A stretch of 47,354 bases of DNA from Holosporaceae bacterium (GCA_031257475.1 JAIROP010000016.1:1-47354); one strand, 5' to 3'; positions 33,624-43,298 are shown, counted from the first letter of the stretch. The notes: generated by a model not told the origin, from the letters alone. Numbers and translations are program-made.

Positions 33624-35579
33624 ATGTTTAACGATAAATTTCATAATTTCATCGATGATTTTTGGGAAAATGAAAAACGCAGAATACCAAATTTTATACC
33701 AGTGGGAATAGGTCTTGGGATATGTCTTTACTTCTCCCTTGACAAAGAACCGAATTTTTTATTAAACGCTTCCACCATTCTTTTGATACTGGTTCTCTGC
33801 ATTTTCTTCAAAAAAACTATTTTCTATGTTTTACTAACCATATGTCTAGGGTTCTTTACAGCACAGCTACGAACAAAAATGCTGAACACATTCATGATGT
33901 CCGACAAAAACGACGATCTTGTTTCGCTGGTTGCAACGGTGGAATCCTGTGAAAAAACAGAGAAAGGATTGACGTTCATCGTTAATGATATTTGCAGCAG
34001 AAGACAGGCGTACCTCACAAATTTCAACAAATTACATTTAACCTGGCGTGGGAAAAAGGCGATGGTTTCCAGAGAAGACTATGTTCCAGGATCTCGCGTG
34101 CTGTTTCGCGTAATTTTGTCCCCAATATATCCACAGGCATTTCCAGGAGCCTATGATTTCCGAAAACAGCAATATTTTAGAGGCGTAGGCGCGCGTGGAT
34201 TCATCACAATTCCCCCTAAAATATTAGATAAACCAAAATCCACCACTCTGTATATATTCATGCAGCAGTTGCGCCATACCCTGGATAATAGGATAGAAAA
34301 TTGTCTTCCGACGGATACTGCTTCCGTCGCCAAAGCTCTTATTACTGGAAACAAATCCGGAGTCTCCCAGGTCATTCGCCAACACTTTGCCAATTCTGGT
34401 ACGGCCCACTTACTTGCGATTTCCGGCTTACACATGAGCATAATTGGTTTTTTCATTTTTTGTTTTTTCCGCATTTTTTTATGTTTTTTTCCCCCGATAT
34501 GCCAGTTTTATGATACGAAAAAGATCGCTGCAGTGATTTCATGGTTGGCAGCACTATTCTACCTAAACATTTCCGGACGCTCCGTACCCTCTCTACGGGC
34601 ATTTATCATGCATACACTTATAATATGCGCGATTCTTCTGGAAAGACGTGCCCTGACCATGAGATCGGTGGCCATTGCTGCAACGATCATTATGCTGTTT
34701 TCTCCGGAGGTTATACAATTCCCAAGCTTCCAAATGTCCTTTGGAGCTGTGATAGTGATCGTCGCATTTTTCGAACGCACCTGGAATGTCCGCGGATTTT
34801 TCCGGACTCTGTTCGACGCAATGGCCACCACAGTGGTTGCATCCATACCTACGGCGCTGTTCTCAATGCATACATTCAACCAATTGACTCTCAACAGCAT
34901 TCCTGCCAATCTGGTATCCATCCCACTGATGTCATTTTTCATTATGCCCATCGCAGTTATTGCGCTGTTTTTGACACCGTTTGGCTGGGAGCAACCATTC
35001 ATTTTGCTAATGGGACATGGAGTAAATCTGCTGATAAAAATTTCCGAGTTGTCAGCTCAGCTGCCTGGCTCTCACTTTGTCATGCCAACTCCGACTGCAA
35101 CAACCATGGAGGTCTTTATTTTTTCCGGACTAATCCTGACGTTAATTCATCATAGAATACGCCTTCTTGGAGTCCTTGGATTGGTCATTGGAGTGGTCCA
35201 CTATTGCTATTCTCCGGTGGCGGATATTTTCATCTCCCCAGAAGCAAAGGTCGTTGGTGTAAGAACGAGCGACGCAGTTTGCTTCAGTCATCTGGGATAC
35301 TTCCGATCCATAACTTCCTCCTGGGCCAGATCTGTGGGATTTGAAAAACGGGAACAGTTCAGCTCACCAGGGTGCCGTAAATATATCTCAAAAATCTCGG
35401 ACGACACCTATGATGTGCAGCTAGGAAATCAGCGGGCCATCCTTACTTACAACGAGGACTATCCAGTGGATTCACGGAATACCATTTTTTTAGACAGAGA
35501 TGCCGACTTTGCAAAAGTAATATATCTACGTAGCTGTGAGTGTTTGAGTAGTGAATGTAAATTGCGTCCATGGAATTGA
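33624..35579 (+). CDS. comEC: ComEC/Rec2-type DNA uptake channel
   Basis: Inner-membrane channel for single-stranded DNA during transformation. It opens with membrane helices and a DUF4131-like segment (residues about 1-180, with PQAFPGAYDFRKQQYFRGVG typical). The Competence domain follows with GNKSGVSQVIRQHFANSGTA and HLLAISGLHMSIIGFF. About eight hydrophobic helices continue, including SGRSVPSLRAFIMHTLIICA. After the last helix a short tail (about 110 residues) with Cys and Asp/Gly features stands where other ComEC proteins have a metallo-beta-lactamase-like domain. No full metal-binding motif (HxHxDH) is present. At 651 residues it is the alphaproteobacterial size. The ribosome-binding site is weak. 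Confidence 0.92.
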   Translation: MFNDKFHNFIDDFWENEKRRIPNFIPVGIGLGICLYFSLDKEPNFLLNASTILLILVLCIFFKKTIFYVLLTICLGFFTAQLRTKMLNTFMMSDKNDDLVSLVATVESCEKTEKGLTFIVNDICSRRQAYLTNFNKLHLTWRGKKAMVSREDYVPGSRVLFRVILSPIYPQAFPGAYDFRKQQYFRGVGARGFITIPPKILDKPKSTTLYIFMQQLRHTLDNRIENCLPTDTASVAKALITGNKSGVSQVIRQHFANSGTAHLLAISGLHMSIIGFFIFCFFRIFLCFFPPICQFYDTKKIAAVISWLAALFYLNISGRSVPSLRAFIMHTLIICAILLERRALTMRSVAIAATIIMLFSPEVIQFPSFQMSFGAVIVIVAFFERTWNVRGFFRTLFDAMATTVVASIPTALFSMHTFNQLTLNSIPANLVSIPLMSFFIMPIAVIALFLTPFGWEQPFILLMGHGVNLLIKISELSAQLPGSHFVMPTPTATTMEVFIFSGLILTLIHHRIRLLGVLGLVIGVVHYCYSPVADIFISPEAKVVGVRTSDAVCFSHLGYFRSITSSWARSVGFEKREQFSSPGCRKYISKISDDTYDVQLGNQRAILTYNEDYPVDSRNTIFLDRDADFAKVIYLRSCECLSSECKLRPWN

Positions 35580-35797
35580 TTCGCTCATTCGAAAAACAGC
35601 ATAGATACTTGAACCTTACCAAAGTGGAATTATGATATGGTGTGTACTAGATGTGTGGTAGGAACATGATTAGACTTCTTACAAAACGGAGATATTTCGA
35701 GGATTTTTTAGGAGCATACGACGCGCAGGACCGCAGTGTGCATGTGGTACATGAGGATCCGAGCATCGGAGCAACGCAGGAATTACCGGAAGAGCGA

Positions 35798-36871
35798 ATG
35801 TCTCGAAAGAAGTCTATTGAAAATAGGTATAACGTTGCCATAGTTGGCGCCACTGGTAATGCAGGAGCAGCGACTATGAGAATTTTGGAGGAGAGAAATT
35901 TCCCAATCGGTAACATAATTGCGGTCGCATCGGAAAGATCCGTGAACCGAACCATCTCCTTTGGAACTAGGAGTGTGAAGGTGCAGAGTATCGCAGGCGT
36001 GAACTGGCAAGATGTGGATTTGGCATTCTTCTGTGTCGGTGGAGCCGTATCCCGAAGATATGCAGAAACAGTGACAAACGATGGATGCGTCGTCATAGAT
36101 AAGTCATCCTATTTCCGATTGAATGCCAAAGTTCCGTTGATAATTCCAGAAGTAAATGGAAATTTATTGCAAGGCGGGGCTCCGCTGGGCATTATATCGA
36201 CTCCCAATTGCATCGCAGTACCTTTGATCATGACTTTAAAGGCTCTCTCAGCGCTGGCGACACTGAAAAAAATTGTGGTTTCTACTTATCAATCGGTTTC
36301 CGGAGCTGGTCGTCTAGCCATCAATGAACTGTATCGGCAAAGCCGGGAATCAATAATGGCTATTGCAACACATCATGAGGTCTTCCCTAAACAGATCGCC
36401 TTCAATGTCATTCCTCTGATAGGATACCTCGACGAATCCGGTGTTAGTGAAGAGGAGGACAAAATCTCCTCTGAAGTTTGCAAAATTTTAAAGAAAAATC
36501 TGCTCGTCTCCGTAACATGCGTCCGGGTACCTGTTTTCATCGGTCACTCTATGTCCGTTGTCTGTGAATTTTCTTCGCCTGTTGCCATTGATGCCATCTT
36601 CGAGTCTTTCGAAAATGCCTCCGGGATTGTTGTAATAGACCGCAGGGGAGAACATTCTTCCTTTGCCACTCCGCTGGATACCGCAGGCGAAGACTCTGTC
36701 TTTGTCAGTCGAATACGTACTCATCCCTCGAGCCAAAACCTCCTACTGTATTGGATCTCTTGTGACAATCTACGGAAAGGAGCAGCCCTAAACAGTGTTC
36801 AGATTGCCGAATCTCTTCTTTCCATTGATCCGTCTTTAAATGGATTCAAAAAATCAGCATCTATTCCATAA
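35798..36871 (+). CDS. asd: aspartate-semialdehyde dehydrogenase
   Basis: Reduces aspartyl-phosphate to the semialdehyde, the branch point to lysine/diaminopimelate, threonine and methionine. NADP-binding VAIVGATGNAGAATMRILEE lies at the N-terminus; the active-site cysteine is in ISTPNCIAVPLIMTL; the substrate-binding QSVSGAGRLAINEL follows, and FIGHSMSVVCEF gives the late catalytic His. The ATG at 35798 is chosen because GGAAGAG sits five bases upstream and homologues begin just before YxVAIVGATG. The frame is open back to 35651 with possible earlier ATGs, giving a 49-residue leader unlike other Asd proteins. It ends directly against the convergent MFS gene. Confidence 0.93.
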   Translation: MSRKKSIENRYNVAIVGATGNAGAATMRILEERNFPIGNIIAVASERSVNRTISFGTRSVKVQSIAGVNWQDVDLAFFCVGGAVSRRYAETVTNDGCVVIDKSSYFRLNAKVPLIIPEVNGNLLQGGAPLGIISTPNCIAVPLIMTLKALSALATLKKIVVSTYQSVSGAGRLAINELYRQSRESIMAIATHHEVFPKQIAFNVIPLIGYLDESGVSEEEDKISSEVCKILKKNLLVSVTCVRVPVFIGHSMSVVCEFSSPVAIDAIFESFENASGIVVIDRRGEHSSFATPLDTAGEDSVFVSRIRTHPSSQNLLLYWISCDNLRKGAALNSVQIAESLLSIDPSLNGFKKSASIP

Positions 36872-38098
36872 TCACACGTCGTGTTTCTCTGCTATAATAT
36901 TCCTCACAGCATAGATTGCTACAATTGCGACTATTGTGGCAGGGATTACAGCCAAGCTCGGAGACAATTTGTTCAGATGGTCCATAACGAGTGGTGTGAG
37001 CCCTCCAAATATCGCCTGAGAACAACTTAGAGACACTGATACAGCAGTACAGCGAACAGTGGAAGGGAAAGACTGAGCCAAAAATGCCGCTCGGCTAGAA
37101 AAGTAGAGTCCGATAAAGAATCCGTAGAGCAGCTGCAGTGTTAGCCATTGTTCATAGGATGTATTTTTCAGCAAAAACATCATATATACGATGACTGAGA
37201 CACCCACTATCCCTGAAATCATAAACCCCTTCTTGCTGTATGAATCAGCCAGATATCCTCCGACCAGAATTACTATGGTAATCAACAAAGAGGACAACAC
37301 ACTACAGCTGGTCGCTTCCTTGAGGGTCAACAGATGTCTATTTACAAGATAATATGGCAGAAAAGTCAGAAGAGTGTAAAATCCCACAGCACTGAACGAT
37401 GTAATCGCCATGGTGCAGCCTACTTCTCTTTTATACTTAATCAGAGAAATCAAAAGAGTCTCCCGTTTCTTCTGTGGAATATCATCTGTTTTGGGCATAC
37501 AAAAGATAAATGGAATCTGAAGTACACCAAACAGAAACGGGATACGCCAGGTGAAAAAATATATTTCTTCCAGGGAGAAAAAACTGTACAGACAAATCAG
37601 CGCCTGTCCACCAAGCAGAACTCCCACTTGGCAACCAACATCGGACAAACAACCAAAGAATGCTCTCCTGTGGGCAGGAGCTTTTTCAACCAAATGTACC
37701 ATGGCTGCTGTGTATTCTCCTCCTAGAGATATCCCCTGAATAGCTCGCAGGAAAAGCAGAGAAATCGGTGCATAAATACCGATCTGACTGTAGTTGGGGA
37801 GCAATCCTATGAGGATTGTAGGTATAGCCATCAGCAGGCCCGCGCAGGCAATGGCTCGGGGGCGACCGAATTTGTCTCCAACTGGTCCTAGAATGGCCGC
37901 CCCGAAAGGGCGCATGAATAGTCCAACAGACATCGCAAGAAAACTAAGCACATCCCTCTGAACCGTATCTTCACACGGGAAAAATTCTTTGGATAGAACA
38001 TGCAGGAACGGCATAAACAAGGCAAAGTTGTACCACTCCATAATATTCCCCATCGCCGCAATCAGCGATTCATACTTTTTTGTATGCGTCTTTGACAT
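36872..38098 (-). CDS. MFS transporter, metabolite:H+ symporter (MHS) type
   Basis: Twelve-helix secondary transporter. MHS features are the start KKYESLIAAMGNIMEWYNFA, the loop motif GPVGDKFGRPRAIA (GxxxDxxGR), and RAIQGISLGGEYTAAMVHLV with the charged HRRAFFG loop. Relatives (ProP, KgtP, ShiA) import proline/betaine, 2-oxoglutarate or other organic acids with protons. The substrate cannot be inferred; a nutrient-import role would suit a host-dependent cell. Ribosome-binding site AAGGAG precedes the ATG. It lies 13 bases after accA. Confidence 0.92.
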   Translation of the reverse strand: MSKTHTKKYESLIAAMGNIMEWYNFALFMPFLHVLSKEFFPCEDTVQRDVLSFLAMSVGLFMRPFGAAILGPVGDKFGRPRAIACAGLLMAIPTILIGLLPNYSQIGIYAPISLLFLRAIQGISLGGEYTAAMVHLVEKAPAHRRAFFGCLSDVGCQVGVLLGGQALICLYSFFSLEEIYFFTWRIPFLFGVLQIPFIFCMPKTDDIPQKKRETLLISLIKYKREVGCTMAITSFSAVGFYTLLTFLPYYLVNRHLLTLKEATSCSVLSSLLITIVILVGGYLADSYSKKGFMISGIVGVSVIVYMMFLLKNTSYEQWLTLQLLYGFFIGLYFSSRAAFLAQSFPSTVRCTAVSVSLSCSQAIFGGLTPLVMDHLNKLSPSLAVIPATIVAIVAIYAVRNIIAEKHDV

Positions 38099-38111
38099 TG
38101 TAATCTCCTTG

Positions 38112-39050
38112 CTAACAATTTCTGGACATATTTAGAAATTTTTCATGACGATGCGAGACGAGATTGTCCATGTTGGACAGTTTAAACAGTGCAACTCTCA
38201 ATTTCTCTCCAATGGATTTTATTGTAGACTCCGGATCTCGATGTGCTCCGCCAGTTGGTTCCTCGATCACCTCATCGATCATTTTAAACTTTATCAAATC
38301 CTGTGCAGTGAGACGAAGCGCATTGGCAGCTTCGGAGGCCTTTTCAGGATCTCTGTACAGAATGGAAGCGCATCCCTCCGGAGTAATTACCGAGTAGATG
38401 GAATGTTCCAACATCAACACAACATTAGCTGTGGCAAGGGCAAGAGCTCCCCCAGATCCTCCCTCCCCTATTATTGTAGCAACAATTGGATTCTGAAATC
38501 GAAGAGCTTTGTCTATGCATTTTGCAATCGCTTCCGCCTGCCCTCGTTCCTCTGCTCCTACACCTGGATAAGCTCCAGCAGTATCGACAAAAGTCAGCAG
38601 AGGCAGCTTAAACTTGTCCGCGAGATCCATGACCCGACAAGCCTTGCGATATCCTTCCGGGTGTGGCATGCCGAAATTGTGTTTTATGCGATCCTCTGTG
38701 TCACGACCCTTTTCATGTCCTAAAATGGCTACGGAGATTCCTCTGAACTTTCCTATGCCAGCCGTGACCGCCACATCATCTCTGAAAAGCCTATCTCCAG
38801 CAAGTGGGATAAAATCGTCCAGTAGGCCCTTTATGTAATCTGCAGTATGCGGGCGCTCCTGGTGTCTTGCCACCTGCACTTTCTGCCATGGAGTCAATTC
38901 CGAATATATTTTCCTTAGCAGTTTCTTTTTCTTATTGCCTAGACGTTTTATGTCCTCTATTAGGCTCAGGTCTCCAGTGTTAAGGTTTTTCAACTCCTGT
39001 ATTTTAGAATCAAGTTCATAGACAGACCGCTCAAAATCTAGTACTATCAT
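38112..39050 (-). CDS. accA: acetyl-CoA carboxylase carboxyltransferase subunit alpha
   Basis: With AccD transfers the carboxyl group from biotin to acetyl-CoA, the first step of fatty-acid synthesis. The family pattern is complete: N-terminal ERSVYELDSKIQELKNL, PWQKVQVARHQERPHTADYI, LAGDRLFRDDVAVTAGIGKF, HNFGMPHPEGYRKACRVMDL, FVDTAGAYPGVGAEERGQAE, and IGEGGSGGALALATANVVLM. Length is 312. It has its own promoter just upstream (39069-39097). accD and the biotin subunits are not in the window. Confidence 0.97.
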   Translation of the reverse strand: MIVLDFERSVYELDSKIQELKNLNTGDLSLIEDIKRLGNKKKKLLRKIYSELTPWQKVQVARHQERPHTADYIKGLLDDFIPLAGDRLFRDDVAVTAGIGKFRGISVAILGHEKGRDTEDRIKHNFGMPHPEGYRKACRVMDLADKFKLPLLTFVDTAGAYPGVGAEERGQAEAIAKCIDKALRFQNPIVATIIGEGGSGGALALATANVVLMLEHSIYSVITPEGCASILYRDPEKASEAANALRLTAQDLIKFKMIDEVIEEPTGGAHRDPESTIKSIGEKLRVALFKLSNMDNLVSHRHEKFLNMSRNC

Positions 39051-39068
39051 ACCATCCTACCTTTCAGG

Positions 39069-39097
39069 ACTATACATTAAGATCGGTGGTACGCCAA
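39069..39097 (-). promoter_or_regulatory. sigma-70 promoter of accA
   Basis: Minus-strand -35 TTGGCG (39092-39097), 17-base spacer, -10 TATAGT (39069-39074). It is about 20 bases from the ATG at 39050, whose ribosome-binding site is TAGGATGG. Confidence 0.55.
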
Positions 39098-39129
39098 TAG
39101 TTTATTCTTCCTCTGTCAAATAGATAGAA

Positions 39130-40059
39130 TTAGTAGTGTTCGCTCTGCAAGTAGTGTAGTTTTTTGATTTCAAGACGTGCCCGACTGGTGCTATCCAGTA
39201 TTATTCCACAGGTCAGACATAAAAACGAAAGAAGCATAATCCCCATCGCAAGAACCGCTGTGGGTAATCGTGAAACCAGTCCGGTCTGCAAGAACATTGT
39301 TAACACCGGGTAGGCTATTCCAACTGAAATTGCGCAGAGCATCAAGAAAATCACAAAAAAGAAAAGAAACGGCTTTGTTTCTTTCAACAGTCTTATGATA
39401 CTCATGAGAATTTTGCATCCGTCCCTTAATGTGTGTAGTTTACTGTGAGAATTAATCGGCCTTTCGAGGTACTCAGAATCAATCTCCGCAAATGGAATAT
39501 CCAATGATAGAGCATGAATTGACAATTCCGCTTCCACGTCAAATCCATTACTCACCATTGGGAAAGTCTTTACAAATCTTCTGGAAAAAACCCTGTATCC
39601 AGAAAAAATGTCCCGGAAAGGACTGTTGAATAATAGCCTTACGATAAAGTTGAATAGGGAATTGCCGAATTTATGACCACTTCTGTAGGCAGTTGCAGAT
39701 TTTCCGCGGCGAACTGCTACGATCATATCGACATCTTTCTCGATGAGCTCGTCGATCATCTTGGGAGCATCCGCAGCGGTATAGGTTGAATCACCATCCA
39801 CCATAATATACACGTCGGCATCGATGGCATAGAACATTCGGCGAACGACGTTCCCTTTTCCTCGGGTTTTAACTGTAGAAACAACGGCCCCTGCCTTTCT
39901 TGCCCGTAGGGCCGTGCCGTCATCGGAATTATTGTCGTAGACGTATATTTTTGCTGCTGGGAGTAGTTTCCTGAATTCTCTTACCACATTTGCTACGGTA
40001 CTTGCTTCGTTGCAACATGGTATGAGTACCGCTATGCGTCTAGCTCTGTCCTTTTCCAT
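39130..40059 (-). CDS. family 2 glycosyltransferase (GtrB/DPM-like)
   Basis: Transfers a sugar from a nucleotide donor, probably to a polyprenyl phosphate for surface glycan assembly. The GT-A fold starts IAVLIPCCNEASTVANVV, then YVYDNNSDDGTALRARKAGA and the metal-binding VDGDSTYTA (DxD-like). FSGYRVFSRRFVKTFPM and a C-terminal pair of membrane helices (FFVIFLMLCAISVGIAYPVL and TAVLAMGIMLLSFLCLTCGI) match the GtrB/dolichol-phosphate-mannose-synthase type. It is between accA and the phasin gene but has its own upstream space. The donor sugar is unknown. Confidence 0.9.
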   Translation of the reverse strand: MEKDRARRIAVLIPCCNEASTVANVVREFRKLLPAAKIYVYDNNSDDGTALRARKAGAVVSTVKTRGKGNVVRRMFYAIDADVYIMVDGDSTYTAADAPKMIDELIEKDVDMIVAVRRGKSATAYRSGHKFGNSLFNFIVRLLFNSPFRDIFSGYRVFSRRFVKTFPMVSNGFDVEAELSIHALSLDIPFAEIDSEYLERPINSHSKLHTLRDGCKILMSIIRLLKETKPFLFFFVIFLMLCAISVGIAYPVLTMFLQTGLVSRLPTAVLAMGIMLLSFLCLTCGIILDSTSRARLEIKKLHYLQSEHY

Positions 40060-40139
40060 GACAGCATAAGAGCACGCAAACTCTTAAAAAATTGATAATC
40101 TTAACGAGTTATCCCAAAAATTATCGAAGGGACACAATG

Positions 40140-40175
40140 AAAAACCCGGGACCGCGCAACATGGTGGCCCGGGTT
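40140..40175 (-). terminator. Rho-independent terminator of the phasin gene
   Basis: Read on the minus strand, an 8-bp perfect stem AACCCGGG / CCCGGGTT, possibly extended by GGT/ACC inside, is followed by TTTTT. It lies 37 bases downstream of the phasin stop and isolates that gene from the glycosyltransferase. Confidence 0.8.
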
Positions 40176-40211
40176 CTGGGAACATCTCTGCCCAGCTGAT
40201 AACAAAAAGAT

Positions 40212-40625
40212 TCAAGCTTTCTGCGCTGTCGCTTTGAAGTTATCAAAGGAATCTTTCAACCCCTTAGAAAATGTACCAAAAATCTCATTGCTATTGGCCA
40301 TGATGATATCAGACAGTTGTTTGCTATTATTCACGGCTGATATTGTACAATCACGGAGTGCCCTGGAGATACGCTGTGATATTTCCGACGGTTTGCCGCC
40401 TTGTCCAATTGCACTCGCCATATCCTTGGTTGTTTCCTGCCACAGAGCTGACTGAAGCTTGACTATTCCGTTAAAAACCTCCATGGACATTTTATTAATT
40501 AATCCCCAAATTTCCAGATTCTTTTTGTACGAACTTGCAAGGGCATCCGGATCAAACTTTGGGCCATGAAAACCAGAAAAACCGCCTGTCGTCTTCGCAT
40601 CATTTGTACTTGTCGCTGTAGCCAT
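40212..40625 (-). CDS. phasin family protein
   Basis: Small helical protein of the type that coats polyhydroxyalkanoate granules. Phasin_2-type features are LEIWGLINKMSMEVFNGIVK, LQSALWQETTKDMA, and a helical C-terminus ending SFDNFKATAQKA. Length 137. No phaC, phaA or phaB gene is in the window, so granule formation is unproven; some phasins act as stress-related chaperones. A strong Shine-Dalgarno (GAGGAGGT) and a dedicated terminator suggest high, independent expression. Confidence 0.85.
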   Translation of the reverse strand: MATATSTNDAKTTGGFSGFHGPKFDPDALASSYKKNLEIWGLINKMSMEVFNGIVKLQSALWQETTKDMASAIGQGGKPSEISQRISRALRDCTISAVNNSKQLSDIIMANSNEIFGTFSKGLKDSFDNFKATAQKA

Positions 40626-40821
40626 AGTTACCTCCTCACAATAAACATGGGTGGATGATATATTATCCCAAAAAAATATTCAACCTTTATTTAAATAAAA
40701 GATAATTCAGAGAAGACAAAAAGAGAAAACCGTTAAAATTTGGTTGAGGAGAATTTTACTGTGCTGCCAAAACTTTGTCGTTCTATGTTAATGGTTCGTT
40801 CATAGGCCACAGGAGGGGGTA

Positions 40822-40849
40822 TTGCATTAATAGTAATGTGTGCTATATT
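40822..40849 (+). promoter_or_regulatory. sigma-70 promoter of groES-groEL
   Basis: -35 TTGCAT (40822-40827), 16-base spacer, -10 TATATT (40844-40849), about 54 bases before the groES ATG. No CIRCE operator (TTAGCACTC-N9-GAGTGCTAA) is visible in the 40626-40902 intergenic region. Confidence 0.5.
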
Positions 40850-40902
40850 ATGCCCGCTCTGTGAGGAGTGTATATGTTTGTAAATTTAAGGTGGAGTTAA
40901 GC

Positions 40903-41202
40903 ATGATGAAGACAATAAATTTTACGCCTTTGAAAGACAGGGTGCTGGTAAAGAGAGTAGACCAGGAAGAAAAGACCCCGGGAGGGATTATTATCCCGGA
41001 TACGGCCAAAGAGAAGCCTATGATTGGGGAAGTGTTGGCAGTGGGAGCAGGCGTCCGCAACGACAATGGTGTTCTTCAGCCTTTGGATGTGAAGGTTGGG
41101 GATCGTATATATTTCGCAAAGTGGGGAGGTAACGAAATTAAATTGAATGGAGATGAGTATACCATACTCAAAGAGTCGGATATTTTGGGAATTCTTAGGT
41201 AA
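40903..41202 (+). CDS. groES: co-chaperonin GroES
   Basis: Caps the GroEL cavity. The ATG at 40903 is preferred over the upstream in-frame start at 40840 because GGTGGAG lies seven bases before it and homologues begin (M)[16 protein letters not shown]. The mobile loop region is [18 protein letters not shown], and the end is [15 protein letters not shown]. Length is 99, as expected. It is followed by groEL after 15 bases. Confidence 0.97.
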   Translation: MMKTINFTPLKDRVLVKRVDQEEKTPGGIIIPDTAKEKPMIGEVLAVGAGVRNDNGVLQPLDVKVGDRIYFAKWGGNEIKLNGDEYTILKESDILGILR

Positions 41203-41217
41203 AAGGGAGGTATAGTG

Positions 41218-42855
41218 ATGTCGACAAAAGAAGTAAGATTTTCTGTTGATGCCCGAAGCAAAATGTTGCAGGGGGTAGATATTCTGGCGAGTGCCGTGAG
41301 GATTACTCTTGGACCCAAGGGACGCAACGTGGTGATCCAGAAAAGTTTTGGCGCCCCAAAAGTGACCAAGGATGGAGTTACTGTAGCCAAGGAGATAGAA
41401 CTGTCAGACAAGTTCGAAAACATGGGTGCCCAGATGGTCAAGGAGGCCGCGAGCAAGGCTAATGATTTGGCTGGTGATGGGACCACCACAGCCACAGTTC
41501 TTACGCAGGGCATTGTGAAGGAAGCGGTAAAAGTCGTTGCGTCTGGCGTAAATCCGATTGATCTGAAGCGAGGAATAGATGCTGGCGTAGCCGTCGTTGT
41601 GGATATGTTAAGGACAGTTTCCAAGAAAATATCCACAAACGAGGAAATCAGACAGATTGGGACTATTTCAGCCAATGGTGATGATTCTGTTGGAGAAATG
41701 CTTGCCAAGGCGTTTGAGAAGGTGGGAAAGGAAGGTGTTATTACCGTTGAAGAAGCAAAATCACTGGAAACAGAATTGGATGTGGTAGAGGGCATGCAGT
41801 TCGATCGAGGTTATTGTTCTCCGTACTTTGTAACCAATACAGAAAAGATGACTTGTGAGCTAGAGAATCCCTTGATTCTCATCTACGAAAAAAAGTTGTC
41901 TGTTCTACAGCCATTGCTGCCAATTTTGGAAAAAGTAGTACAGATGGGCAGGACACTGTTGATCATCGCTGAAGATGTGGAAGGAGAGGCTCTTGCCACA
42001 TTGGTGGTAAACAAATTGCGTGGAGGTCTAAAGGTTGCTGCTGTGAAAGCTCCTGGCTTTGGAGATCGCAGGAAAGCCATGCTAGAGGATATTGCAGTCC
42101 TTAGCGGCGGCCAGGTAATAAGTGAAGATCTTGGTATCAAGCTAGATAACATCGACGTGAGTATGCTTGGGAAAGCCAAGCGAGTCTTTATCGACAAGGA
42201 TAACACCACGCTGGTTGATGGGGGAGGGGCAAAGCAGGATATTGACGCACGCTGTGGGCAACTCAAACGACAAATTCAGGACACCACATCGGACTATGAT
42301 AGAGAAAAACTCCAGGAACGGCTAGCTAAGCTGTCAGGAGGCGTCGCTGTAATCAGGATAGGGGGAGCCACAGAGATAGAGGTCAAGGAGCGCAAGGATC
42401 GTGTGGAAGATTCGATCAATGCAACTCGGGCGGCGGTAGCCGAGGGGATTGTGCCTGGGGGAGGAGTTGCTCTTCTGAGGGCCACCAAGGTTCTGGCAAA
42501 TATGCAGGCAAGATCAGAGGATGAACGACTGGGGGTAGAAATTTTGCGTAGAGCACTGCAGGTTCCAGCAAAGCAGATCATAGAAAATGCAGGATTAGAT
42601 GCTTCGCAAATTGTTGGCAAGATCATGGAAAACGACAGTTTCAACTACGGTTTTGACTCTAGGAAGGGCGTGTACGTGGATATGTTGAAGGAAGGCATAA
42701 TAGATCCTGTGAAGGTTGTGCGAATAGCCCTCACCAGTGCAGCTTCAGTGGCAAGCATGATGGCAACAACAGAGTGTATGATAGCCGAAAAACCAGAAAA
42801 GAAACCCGATACTCCACCAATGCCAGGTGGAGGAATGGGGGGCTATGATTTCTAG
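41218..42855 (+). CDS. groEL: chaperonin GroEL
   Basis: Fourteen-subunit protein-folding chamber. The ATG at 41218 is chosen over GTG at 41215 because GGGAGG sits seven bases upstream. Conserved regions: [40 protein letters not shown], the ATP site [14 protein letters not shown], the signature [16 protein letters not shown], and the Gly/Met tail ending [10 protein letters not shown]. Length (about 545) is normal. In the same transcript as groES. A long-loop inverted repeat follows it. Confidence 0.98.
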   Translation: MSTKEVRFSVDARSKMLQGVDILASAVRITLGPKGRNVVIQKSFGAPKVTKDGVTVAKEIELSDKFENMGAQMVKEAASKANDLAGDGTTTATVLTQGIVKEAVKVVASGVNPIDLKRGIDAGVAVVVDMLRTVSKKISTNEEIRQIGTISANGDDSVGEMLAKAFEKVGKEGVITVEEAKSLETELDVVEGMQFDRGYCSPYFVTNTEKMTCELENPLILIYEKKLSVLQPLLPILEKVVQMGRTLLIIAEDVEGEALATLVVNKLRGGLKVAAVKAPGFGDRRKAMLEDIAVLSGGQVISEDLGIKLDNIDVSMLGKAKRVFIDKDNTTLVDGGGAKQDIDARCGQLKRQIQDTTSDYDREKLQERLAKLSGGVAVIRIGGATEIEVKERKDRVEDSINATRAAVAEGIVPGGGVALLRATKVLANMQARSEDERLGVEILRRALQVPAKQIIENAGLDASQIVGKIMENDSFNYGFDSRKGVYVDMLKEGIIDPVKVVRIALTSAASVASMMATTECMIAEKPEKKPDTPPMPGGGMGGYDF

Positions 42856-42888
42856 GATCCGCAGAACAGATTGTTATTAACTAGCTTG

Positions 42889-42938
42889 GGCCAACCGAAA
42901 GAGCCAATGCAACGGGTGTATAGGTTTTAGGGTTGGCC
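42889..42938. repeat. inverted repeat downstream of groEL
   Basis: Perfect 8-bp arms GGCCAACC (42889-42896) and GGTTGGCC (42931-42938) separated by 34 bases. No T-run follows directly; one starts only at 42963. It could be an RNA structure that protects or terminates the groEL message, but it is not a canonical terminator. Confidence 0.4.
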
Positions 42939-43058
42939 TGATTCTCGCCCGATTATAAAGTCTTTTTTTTTCGTTGAACAATTGGCATTTCCCAAGCTAT
43001 TTTCCTCAATGAGGTTTTATGGTATGGTATCCAAGCATTTATTAGGAAGGTGCGCGAG

Positions 43059-43298
43059 ATGAGAGAGGATATAGCAGTTAAGACCAAGGCGATTATTGCA
43101 GAGAAGCTAGGAGTACCAGTATCGAAGGTAGTGGAAAATGCTCGTTTTATTGATGACCTAGGAGCCGATAGCCTGGATACAGTAGAGATTGTTATGGCAC
43201 TGGAGGAAGAGTTTGACATAGTAATATCAAATACGGAAGGCCAGGATATACAGTCAGTAAAAGATGCCATTATGTTTATCCAGAACAAGTGCAAATAG
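43059..43298 (+). CDS. acpP: acyl carrier protein
   Basis: Carries the growing fatty acid on 4'-phosphopantetheine. The attachment Ser is in [20 protein letters not shown]. The ATG at 43059 is chosen over the in-frame GTG at 43050 because AGGAAGG (43044-43050) is eight bases upstream. Length 79 and acidic composition fit. First gene of acpP-fabF-mltG. Confidence 0.97.
   Translation: MREDIAVKTKAIIAEKLGVPVSKVVENARFIDDLGADSLDTVEIVMALEEEFDIVISNTEGQDIQSVKDAIMFIQNKCK

Noticed and set aside
41076-41795. A 239-residue minus-strand ORF opposite groES-groEL, rich in Ser and Thr
   Set aside because: Shadow frame of groEL, whose coding strand is certain.
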